DNA from: Desulfuromusa sp.
Lineage (GTDB): Bacteria; Desulfobacterota; Desulfuromonadia; Desulfuromonadales; Geopsychrobacteraceae
DNA: 64,000 nucleotides
Reading direction: 5' to 3'
Assembly (NCBI GenBank): GCA_016744675.1
Contig: JADGDX010000005.1
Location: 46,222-110,221 of the forward strand
Notes under the pieces: generated by a model
The model's database searches: none
The model's input: the letters and a program-made list of their open reading frames with translations, nothing else
Told to the model about the DNA's origin: nothing
Shown here: positions 17,264 through 25,803 of the stretch, piece after piece
Layout: each line of letters begins with the position of its first letter
Position numbering within the stretch: the stretch's first letter is position 1
Program-made: the position numbers and the translations under genes

Positions 17264-18132
17264 CAACACAACGCCGAGCTATCCTTTACGGGCTCGGTGC
17301 CGTTCTTCTCTGGTCTACAGTTGCAACTGCATTTAAATTGTCTTTGCGCCATTTCACTCCCATTGAGCTGCTTCTTTATTCGGGTTCTTTTTCAACCCTA
17401 CTCCTAGGAGCGATCCTTCTCTACCAAGGGAAATTTCGTCTTGCATTTGAATGCCAGCCCAGCGAATATTTATTATCGATTCTACTTGGGCTGCTCAGTC
17501 CATTTCTTTATTACCTCATTCTATTCAAAGCCTACGAACTTCTTCCTGCGCAGCAAGCCCAGCCGCTGAATTATACTTGGGCCATCACCTTGTCGTTGCT
17601 GGCCGTCCCCCTATTAAAACAAAAAATTGGCTGGCAACAATGGTTGGCCCTTGTCGTTAGCTATTGTGGTGTTGTGGTGATTTCAACAGAAGGAAAACCC
17701 TTTAGCTTACAGTTTACCGATCCCCTCGGCGTCACTTTAGCTCTTAGTAGTACGTTCATCTGGGCTCTTTATTGGATTTATAATACGCGAGACAGCCGTG
17801 ATCCGGTTGTCGGACTGTTTGTCAATTTTCTTTGCAGTTTCCCATTCGTACTCAGCTACTATCTGCTAACGGCAGAGCTACGGATACCATCTCTAGAGGG
17901 TTTACTTGGTGCTCTTTATATCGGTACGGTTGAGATGGGGATTTGTTTTATTCTCTGGCTCATGGCAATGAAGCTGACTGACAATACCGCCAAAATTAGC
18001 AACTTGATCTTCCTCTCCCCTTTCCTCTCTTTGTTTTTTATCTATTTTCTGATCGGGGAAAAAATCTTAACGGCGACATTTATCGGCCTTATCCTCATTG
18101 TTGCCGGCTTATTCTGTCAACGAATAAAATAA
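17260..18132 (+). CDS. EamA/DMT-family transporter, second copy
   Basis: A 290-residue DMT-superfamily membrane protein, ten helices, starting RRAILYGLGAVLLWSTVATAF. It overlaps the preceding EamA gene by four bases (ATGA). The two are clearly different in sequence, so they are not a recent duplication; they could act as a pair or serve different substrates. It is the last gene of the hypD operon, and the next gene is convergent only 5 bases away with no obvious hairpin between. Confidence 0.82.
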   Translation: MTTQRRAILYGLGAVLLWSTVATAFKLSLRHFTPIELLLYSGSFSTLLLGAILLYQGKFRLAFECQPSEYLLSILLGLLSPFLYYLILFKAYELLPAQQAQPLNYTWAITLSLLAVPLLKQKIGWQQWLALVVSYCGVVVISTEGKPFSLQFTDPLGVTLALSSTFIWALYWIYNTRDSRDPVVGLFVNFLCSFPFVLSYYLLTAELRIPSLEGLLGALYIGTVEMGICFILWLMAMKLTDNTAKISNLIFLSPFLSLFFIYFLIGEKILTATFIGLILIVAGLFCQRIK

Positions 18133-18137
18133 CAGTT

Positions 18138-18824
18138 TCACGCCAAACCAAAACCCCAGACAAGCCCAATGACGACGAAAACAGCTGGAAGTAAATTACC
18201 TACAGGTAAACGTTTGATCCCCATAAGATCAAGGGAAATAGCAACTATCAGCAAACCACCAACGGCGTTCATTTCAGTAATCACTGGCTCAGTTAAAACT
18301 GTCTTTGCCAGATCAGCAACCAGCGTAATGCTCCCCTGATAGAGGAGCAAGGGGATGATAGAAAAAATAACCCCAATGCCAAGGGTTGATGTCAATGCAA
18401 TAGCGGCCACTCCGTCAAGAGCCGATTTAGCATAAAGAATTGTCGGCTTTCCACCCAAGCCATCTTGCAGCGCACCCATAATTGCCATAGCTCCAACACA
18501 GAACAATAAGCTGGAGGTCACAAAACCTTCTGCGACAGATCCCAGTCCGGAAAAACGTTTTTGCAATCCTGCACCAAAAGCTTCTAGATGCCTCTCAATC
18601 CCTATCAACTCACCAATAAAACCACCAAAAATTAGGCCGCCAATAACAATCATCAACTGCTGGCTTTTCATTGCCAATTGCAAGCCGATCAACAAAACCG
18701 CCAAGCCAAGCCCTGCCATCAAAGTTTGACGCATTTGTGTCGACAAAAAACGTCCCCCCCAGCGCCCGATCAAACAGCCAACAATAACCGCAACAATATT
18801 AACCAGCGTTCCTTGCAATATCAT
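18138..18824 (-). CDS. DUF554 (YqgA-like) membrane protein
   Basis: A 228-residue polytopic membrane protein of the DUF554 family: QGTLVNIVAVIVGCLIG at the N-terminus, FIGELIGIERHLEAFG near the middle, then a Gly-rich stretch and LPVGNLLPAVFVVIGL at the end. Family members are widespread but their function is unknown. ATG 18824 is preferred over an in-frame TTG two codons upstream; the ribosome site is weak either way. It is convergent with the second EamA gene. Confidence 0.8.
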   Translation of the reverse strand: MILQGTLVNIVAVIVGCLIGRWGGRFLSTQMRQTLMAGLGLAVLLIGLQLAMKSQQLMIVIGGLIFGGFIGELIGIERHLEAFGAGLQKRFSGLGSVAEGFVTSSLLFCVGAMAIMGALQDGLGGKPTILYAKSALDGVAAIALTSTLGIGVIFSIIPLLLYQGSITLVADLAKTVLTEPVITEMNAVGGLLIVAISLDLMGIKRLPVGNLLPAVFVVIGLVWGFGLA

Positions 18825-19045
18825 AATCAACCAGACAGAAAGAGGTAAAAAAGAAACGCGAGACTATCACACTCTGCAAGCATGATCCAATGAGCATGAC
18901 AGAGCATATTTCTACACAATAATTAATTAAACATCTACTCACCTATCGGCGTCACACAAAAAACCACCACCAGAAGCCCGCCGTGCCTATTTTTTATCCT
19001 TATAAATCTAATACATTAGAAGATAAGTTTATTTTTTATACACTA

Positions 19046-19061
19046 TGGCTCTAATTTTGCA
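19046..19061 (+). promoter_or_regulatory. Sigma-54 promoter of gdhA
   Basis: TGGCTCTAATTTTGCA has GG (19047-19048) and GC (19059-19060) at the exact sigma-54 spacing, with TGGC, C at position 6 and TTGCA all matching; only the A of TGGCAC is changed to T. The predicted start of transcription is near 19072, giving a leader of about 87 bases. The rest of the 18825-19158 gap is AT-rich with nothing else I can support. Confidence 0.75.
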
Positions 19062-19122
19062 CCATTTCCACAACAAACATCACGTATAACACGCAAACCA
19101 TATGTTTGTGTCTATATTTTAG

Positions 19123-20508
<1,386 letters not shown>

Positions 20509-20569
20509 TCGGCAACAATAAAATCTGTCACACTGTCACGTCCTAAGACAGATTGACATGTTTTCCTAA

Positions 20570-20592
20570 GCCACCTCCCTTTCGGAGGTGGC
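20570..20592 (+). terminator. Terminator of gdhA
   Basis: A perfect 9-bp stem GCCACCTCC/GGAGGTGGC with a 5-base loop is followed by TTTTGT. It lies 60 bases after the gdhA stop. Confidence 0.9.
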
Positions 20593-20662
20593 TTTTGTAT
20601 GTCATTCTACCGATATCTTCATGCACAAACGAGAAAAGAAGTGACGAGAGCACCACCCAGCA

Positions 20663-21370
20663 TCATAACAACATCTTACCGCCAAGGACTTTCTGTCCAG
20701 TTGGACTCGGACTCCCTCCATATGGCTCGATGGTGATCCCAACACTGTCGTAGTGAGCTAAAGGCCATGCCGAAGAAATCAACACATCCGCCGTACCGTT
20801 CTGCGATACGGAAAAGACACCGCCGCTGCTGCGCTGCCCATCACGAATGAGCCAGAGTTGGTATTGCAGAGTCTCGGCCAGCGGTTGCAGTGCGTTGACC
20901 AGCAATCGGCCCTGTCCGCTGGCGGCATCGACAACCAACTGCCCAATCGCCTGAGGCATGGCCTCAGCTCCCTGTAACGGCACAAGTTGCAGATCGGCAA
21001 CTGTGACCGACTGGGTGAGATTTACATTCTTCAAAAGCAACAAACTGGACGTTGCAAAGACCACGGCCAGCACACAGGATGCTATAGCCGTGATTGGGAC
21101 CAGCCGTGGCCAGCGGTTGAAAAGTTTTTCAACCCAGGCAAAACTTCGTTGCGAGCTGCAGGTCGCCAGAAGGTTCTTTTTGACAGTTTCAGACGGTTCA
21201 ACGAATGGGACTGCATAGGCCAAATGCACACTCACTTCCTCCAAAGCTTGCAGCTCCGCGCGACAGGAAGCACAATACCGCAGATGCTCTAGAACCTGAC
21301 TATTCTCATCAGGATCAAGGCACCCAAGGGCAAATGCGGGCAACATATCTGTCGGATGGTTTGCTTTCAT
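20663..21370 (-). CDS. Membrane-anchored anti-sigma factor (RskA-like)
   Basis: A 235-residue anti-sigma factor. The cytosolic N-terminus has a zinc-binding ASD motif H29-x3-C33-x2-C36. A single membrane helix lies at about 91-114, and the outer domain (about 120-235) is of the RskA type (QYQLWLIRDGQRSSGGVFSV). It should hold the ECF sigma encoded just upstream until regulated proteolysis frees it. ATG 21370 has AGAGGTG about 8 bases upstream. A motif shared with the COG4315 gene lies just before it (21392-21419), so it may be transcribed separately from, as well as together with, the sigma gene. Confidence 0.87.
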   Translation of the reverse strand: MKANHPTDMLPAFALGCLDPDENSQVLEHLRYCASCRAELQALEEVSVHLAYAVPFVEPSETVKKNLLATCSSQRSFAWVEKLFNRWPRLVPITAIASCVLAVVFATSSLLLLKNVNLTQSVTVADLQLVPLQGAEAMPQAIGQLVVDAASGQGRLLVNALQPLAETLQYQLWLIRDGQRSSGGVFSVSQNGTADVLISSAWPLAHYDSVGITIEPYGGSPSPTGQKVLGGKMLL

Positions 21371-21391
21371 CAATGCACACCTCTAATAAAA

Positions 21392-21419
21392 TATACGTAT
21401 AACATCACTGCCTGGATGT
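21392..21419 (-). promoter_or_regulatory. ECF sigma promoter of the anti-sigma gene
   Basis: On the minus strand this reads ACATCC, 13 bases, then ATACGTATA, identical in both boxes and in spacing to the element before the COG4315 gene at 22066-22093. It overlaps the stop codon of the sigma gene and lies just upstream of the anti-sigma start. Confidence 0.65.
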
Positions 21420-21973
21420 CAGAAACCTTCTCTAAATTTTCCCTGCAAAGTCCGCATGGCGATACGGACCCGCCCCTTGACCGTTCCCAGCGGTTGCTGC
21501 AGACGCTCGGCAATTTTACTGTGCGATAACCCTTCGAAATAGGCAAGAGTCAAAACTGAGCGCTGTTCCTCCGGCAATTGGGAAATCGCTGTCCGCACCC
21601 TGCGGCGCATATCGCTCTCTTCAACATTCTGCTCTGGAGTTCCTTTGGCAGGAAGAGTTTCGAGAACACCATCGGCCCACATGGCACTGTTTTCGTCAAC
21701 ACGACTACGGCGCTTACGCAAAACATCTATCGCCCGGTTGCGGGCAATACTGACCAACCAGGTTTTAACCGTAGCCCGTGACGTACGATAACCAGAGGCC
21801 TGTCGCCAGATTCGAGCAAAAGTATCCTGTGTCACTTCTTCAGCCTGCCCGTGATCACCGAGAATCTGTAGCATCAAGCTATAAATCAGCCCCTTGTAAC
21901 GCTCATATAAAATCTCCAACGCCTGCTCGTCTCCTGAAGCCATTTGTTCAACCAGACCATTGTCGTCCAACAT
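21419..21973 (-). CDS. ECF-type RNA polymerase sigma factor
   Basis: A 184-residue sigma-70 family protein with only regions 2 and 4. Region 2 is YERYKGLIYSLMLQILGD through AEEVTQDTFARIWRQ, and region 4 is LPEEQRSVLTLAYFEGLSHSKIAERL through GTVKGRVRIAMRTL. It resembles the SigK group, whose partners are RskA-like anti-sigma factors, as found next door. The start is set at ATG 21973 (MLDDNGLVEQM); an upstream extension is open but looks like leader rather than protein, and no convincing ribosome site decides it. The divergent COG4315 gene is probably a target. Confidence 0.87.
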   Translation of the reverse strand: MLDDNGLVEQMASGDEQALEILYERYKGLIYSLMLQILGDHGQAEEVTQDTFARIWRQASGYRTSRATVKTWLVSIARNRAIDVLRKRRSRVDENSAMWADGVLETLPAKGTPEQNVEESDMRRRVRTAISQLPEEQRSVLTLAYFEGLSHSKIAERLQQPLGTVKGRVRIAMRTLQGKFREGF

Positions 21974-22065
21974 CTTTTTCGCGAACTTGTGACCACGGTC
22001 GAACGTGCCAAGAAAAACTGTTATTAAAAATTGTCGTGAAAAAAACATAAAAAATCCACTGATCA

Positions 22066-22093
22066 ACATCCAAAGTCAACAAGCATACGTATA
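22066..22093 (+). promoter_or_regulatory. ECF sigma promoter of the COG4315 gene
   Basis: ACATCC (22066-22071), 13 bases, then ATACGTATA (22085-22093). The same two boxes with the same spacing occur before the anti-sigma gene on the other strand, which is good evidence for recognition by the local ECF sigma. The leader to the ATG at 22168 is about 65 bases. Confidence 0.65.
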
Positions 22094-22167
22094 TACCTAC
22101 AAAAGAAGTTTTGCAGACACCAATTTCTGCCGAACAAAACCTCATTAACCACTAATAGGAGATTATC

Positions 22168-22587
22168 ATGAAAAAAACAACCTTCATCCTCATGACAGTA
22201 ATGCTGGCTACCTTTCTTGCGACAACTTCTTTCGCCGACCACCACGCGATCAAGATCGTTAAAAAGGAGAACATCGGCAACTACCTGACCGACGCCAAAG
22301 GAATGACCCTATACTGGTTCGCTAAGGACAGTGTCGGGAAAAGTGTTTGTAAGGGGGGCTGCATAGCAAAATGGCCTGCCTACTACCGTCCAGAGATCGC
22401 TCCACCCAGTGGAATTGACGCAGCTGATTTCGGAACAATCACCCGCGAAGATGGAGCTAAACAAACAATATTCCGCGGCTATCCTTTGTACTACTTCTTC
22501 AAAGATAAGATGGCCGGCGATACGAATGGTCAGGGTGTCAAGAATATCTGGTACGTGATCAATCCAACCAATTTTCCGGTTAAATAG
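22168..22587 (+). CDS. Secreted COG4315-family protein with YxWxxD-type repeats
   Basis: A 139-residue exported protein. Residues 1-23 form a signal peptide ending in SFA. The mature part has two secreted-repeat units (PF03640 type), each with the Y-x-[FWY]-x2-D motif: LYWFAKD near residue 49 and LYYFFKD near residue 109. The first carries a C-x3-C pair (KSVCKGGCIAKW). There is no lipobox, so it is likely periplasmic or secreted. The family's biochemical role is unknown; members are often under ECF sigma control. A good ribosome site (TAGGAG) precedes the ATG. Confidence 0.85.
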   Translation: MKKTTFILMTVMLATFLATTSFADHHAIKIVKKENIGNYLTDAKGMTLYWFAKDSVGKSVCKGGCIAKWPAYYRPEIAPPSGIDAADFGTITREDGAKQTIFRGYPLYYFFKDKMAGDTNGQGVKNIWYVINPTNFPVK

Positions 22588-22619
22588 CAATTCGAGGCAA
22601 TAACTCTTTTCTACAGATG

Positions 22620-22642
22620 GTCGCCCGCATCACGCGGGCGAC
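22620..22642 (+). terminator. Hairpin after the COG4315 gene
   Basis: A perfect 9-bp GC-rich stem GTCGCCCGC/GCGGGCGAC with a 5-base loop, followed by a weak T-run. The remainder of the 22588-22908 gap shows no gene or other structure; small open frames there lack support. Confidence 0.7.
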
Positions 22643-22908
22643 GTGTTTAACCATAAGTAAAAGTCCGATTTTGACGTGGCAACGTTAAACTGACTCATGC
22701 GACCCATCCCATCTTCACCCAACAACTACCCAAAAAGACACATAATTTTCCGTTCGGCGCTATCACACTGCCCTGAAGCGCAATACCAAGCGGATGGTCC
22801 TCTTTACGTTTGTTTTCATCGTGTGTATGTGTGTAGATAAACGACTGACGAAACAAGCCCCTTGGCCAAAAACCGGCACTTTTTTTATTAGTTATTTCAA
22901 GGACAAGC

Positions 22909-25497
22909 TCATTCAATGCGGCAAATCAGCTCTTGTGTCACAACATCTGCCATCAATTTCACTCCGGGTTTGGGCACACGACAAACCTTCACCACTTTTT
23001 TATAACGACTATATGAAGGAAGCAATCCACTCAGAACATTATGGCAACGTTGTAACCACGGTTCGTTGAGGAAACAATTTTTGTTATCTGGAAATAGTGC
23101 GAGGTAAAAAATATCAGCCTCAACCAAATCCTGAAAAAAGTGTGACCCGAAAGAAAGTTCCGGCATAAGATCACCTGTCGTAAAAGCAACCTCAACCAAC
23201 ACACTCAAATTACTGATCTCAGAAAAACTGATCGGCACCCCCAGTGATGGTGTCGTTGTTCCCCATCGACCAGGCCCCAACAGCATGGCTCGGCTATTAT
23301 CCTTATCGGCTATCCGCTTATTCAGTAGTCCAATCACACGAGCTATCTCATATTTTTCAACCAGCGGCAAGCTCAAATATTCAGCAGGATCAACCCAAAT
23401 AATCCATTCGATATCCTGTGAAATATTCCCCCCCATAAAATTCCCAGCAGACCGGAAAAACAAATTTTCCTCTGGAACATCCGGAGGTATTTCCAAGTGC
23501 GCAATGGAACCCTTAGTCTGCAAAGGACGGCACTGAACAACATCAATCTTGAGCATCCGGTCAGCAGTGAAATTTGCTGTAAATTCGACATCAACAGGAT
23601 AATCATAGGCAGCTTCAATAGTCTTCAACAAGCGTCGCATAATTGCAGTGAAATCCGTTTTTTCCAGAAACTCATCAAAAGTCAACCGCCAGATATCATG
23701 ACCTTTTTTTCCACGACGCTCAAGCAGCTCCATCGTTTCATAATCTTTGATTGCATAAAAATGCCACGGAATATCAATTTTTTCCTGTGTCACCTTCAAC
23801 AGTGAAACTGTTTCCAAACGGTTTTCATTCACATTCAACACATCAATATCACGCTGAGAGAACTTACGAACGTCTTCAAACCCCTTATGCTGCCGCATTT
23901 TAGGGGAATCGAGAGCAACGACCCGTGGGTAATCAATTTCAGCGCGGTCAACAGCCCTGGTTCCAAGGCCGACAACAAGTCGCAGCATTCCCGCCTGAGG
24001 ATCCATATCTCGATCCCAGACAAACGTATTATAGGACACCCCCACTCCTGCCAACTCAGGCATATAGTAGTGATTTCGATAAGCCCCCGAAACACGCTGC
24101 ACGAGCAATGCCATTTGCTCGTCCTGCCGATCGAGTCCCCGCTGCAGACGATAGGTGAGAGCATCTTCGCTCATAGCACTGGCAAAGATCTTACGAATTG
24201 CTGCTTCAAAGTGCTCCAAACGTTCTTCGGGATTCCCTTGATTGACACAAAAGAAGCTATCGTACTTACCAGCAAAAGCATTTCCAAAACCATCCTCTAA
24301 CAAAGAACTGGAACGGACAATGATCGGATACTGCCCATAGTATTCAAGGAGATGCTGAAACCCTTCACGTATTTTATCGGGGAAAGATCCGTGGAGCATC
24401 TTTTCCCTCAATTCAGCCGCTGCGGAAAAATAACCGTCTTCAGTCTTCTGCTGCATAAACAGTTGCCACAGACCATTATGAACAATGTATGAATAATAGA
24501 CATTCGAACCGACATAATGAGAATCGTGGTGTTCAAGATGATCATCCCACTCAAAAGAGGCGTCTTGACGCAAAATATTGTGTGCCAATAGCATTCCAAC
24601 AGCTTTGCCACCAATAAATCCTGTACCAATCACTCGCGACTTGATCTCAAGCAGATCTTGTAAAGAAAAATACTGCATAGCCAAAGCCAACATTCGGTCT
24701 TCACGAGCGATCATATGTCGACAGATATGACGAACCATAGTGGTCCGCTCAACCTCTGTTGAGGTTTCGGTACAAAGACCCTCCGCTTCAATAAACAGTC
24801 GGTGCCAATGGTCAATCTGACGCCGCGAAGAATCTCTCGTCCGTGCCGCCAGCGAGCTATAGAGGCGCGTTGATTCATAACTGTTGGTCAGAGGAATAAA
24901 TTTTTCTCCCTCTTTCTGATGAGGCAAAAACATTGTCGGGGAACGACGTTGCCAAACCTTAAGAGGTTGGATATGGAAATGATCTTCATGAGTGAAGACA
25001 TCAATCAAAACCTGCGTGGTATCGCGGATATGTTCAATCGTTTTAAATGAATGACAATCTCTGGTCAGAGCAAAATAAGCGACGGTATCTAATTCAAACA
25101 AATAAGGACATGTCACCCGGAAGAAGTTCCCAACCATATGATCTGTTGTCCAGGCCGAAAGGAGGTCCGACAGACAATCAAAAACATAAAAAGCTCCGAC
25201 ACCCTGCTCAGTCGCAATATTATAAACATCACTTGCAAAAGCTTCGAATCCTAAGCGTGGATCCAAGCGATGAACCTTGATCTGTGGTGTCTCTCCAAGC
25301 AGGGGAAGGTGTTCACCAAAACGGACATAATTGATTTGACGCCCATCTCGTAGCGCTTGATCGACAAATGGTCCGACAAAATACCGATAGTTTTCAATCG
25401 ACTCAACATTCAGAACCACATTATCCCCGATTCTCAGGCCATCAAGGATATTGTCCAGTTCGGCATAACCTGTTGAAACGCGTTCTGATAAGTTCAT
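22909..25497 (-). CDS. PEP-synthase-like ATP-grasp protein with degenerate KaiC-like N-terminus
   Basis: An 862-residue protein. Residues 1 to about 180 look like a KaiC/RecA fold (STGYAELDNILDGLRIGDNVVL), but the phosphate-binding loop is lost (no GKT/S). Residues about 290-660 match the PEP synthase/PPDK nucleotide-binding domain (VRSSSLLEDGFGNAFAGKY near 392, and the closing VQCRPLQ near 655). The phosphohistidine swivel domain and the PEP-binding barrel are both missing, so it cannot make PEP by the normal route. The last 200 residues are unrecognised. It may be a nucleotide-dependent regulator or phosphotransferase. It is divergent from gltB; the start is ATG 25497. Confidence 0.75.
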   Translation of the reverse strand: MNLSERVSTGYAELDNILDGLRIGDNVVLNVESIENYRYFVGPFVDQALRDGRQINYVRFGEHLPLLGETPQIKVHRLDPRLGFEAFASDVYNIATEQGVGAFYVFDCLSDLLSAWTTDHMVGNFFRVTCPYLFELDTVAYFALTRDCHSFKTIEHIRDTTQVLIDVFTHEDHFHIQPLKVWQRRSPTMFLPHQKEGEKFIPLTNSYESTRLYSSLAARTRDSSRRQIDHWHRLFIEAEGLCTETSTEVERTTMVRHICRHMIAREDRMLALAMQYFSLQDLLEIKSRVIGTGFIGGKAVGMLLAHNILRQDASFEWDDHLEHHDSHYVGSNVYYSYIVHNGLWQLFMQQKTEDGYFSAAAELREKMLHGSFPDKIREGFQHLLEYYGQYPIIVRSSSLLEDGFGNAFAGKYDSFFCVNQGNPEERLEHFEAAIRKIFASAMSEDALTYRLQRGLDRQDEQMALLVQRVSGAYRNHYYMPELAGVGVSYNTFVWDRDMDPQAGMLRLVVGLGTRAVDRAEIDYPRVVALDSPKMRQHKGFEDVRKFSQRDIDVLNVNENRLETVSLLKVTQEKIDIPWHFYAIKDYETMELLERRGKKGHDIWRLTFDEFLEKTDFTAIMRRLLKTIEAAYDYPVDVEFTANFTADRMLKIDVVQCRPLQTKGSIAHLEIPPDVPEENLFFRSAGNFMGGNISQDIEWIIWVDPAEYLSLPLVEKYEIARVIGLLNKRIADKDNSRAMLLGPGRWGTTTPSLGVPISFSEISNLSVLVEVAFTTGDLMPELSFGSHFFQDLVEADIFYLALFPDNKNCFLNEPWLQRCHNVLSGLLPSYSRYKKVVKVCRVPKPGVKLMADVVTQELICRIE

Positions 25498-25803
25498 AAG
25501 AAACCCTCCGGCAAAGAAATAAAGTCAAAATGGGAGGCTAAACAATGCTGGAAGCCCAAAATTGCTCATTTTTAAAGCACAAGGAAACGTAAGCAGCAGA
25601 AAAAACAAAAGCCAACACATTTCCGAAGAAATGAGTGCCTACATTGTAAGCAAAAAATCTTTTTTTTACATTAGCTTTTTCATCTACAAAGCTTCTCAAA
25701 AAGATAAATATTATACATATTGATATTTATTCTGATTTGACATTTAGGGTAAGATATTACTTTCCTGACTCGGAGATATAACAGACTTGAAGGATTGAAC
25801 TCC
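25498..25803. other. Divergent AT-rich intergenic region before gltB
   Basis: This 306-base gap separates the divergent ATP-grasp gene and gltB and must hold both promoters. TTGACA at 25737-25742 is visible, but no well-spaced -10 follows. No gene, riboswitch or clear operator is seen. Confidence 0.5.

Noticed and set aside
20553..20753. Short plus-strand frame after gdhA
   Set aside because: It crosses the terminator and runs antisense into the anti-sigma gene.
22695..23069. Two small frames between the COG4315 gene and the ATP-grasp gene
   Set aside because: No ribosome site, no recognisable motif, and one is antisense to the end of the large gene.
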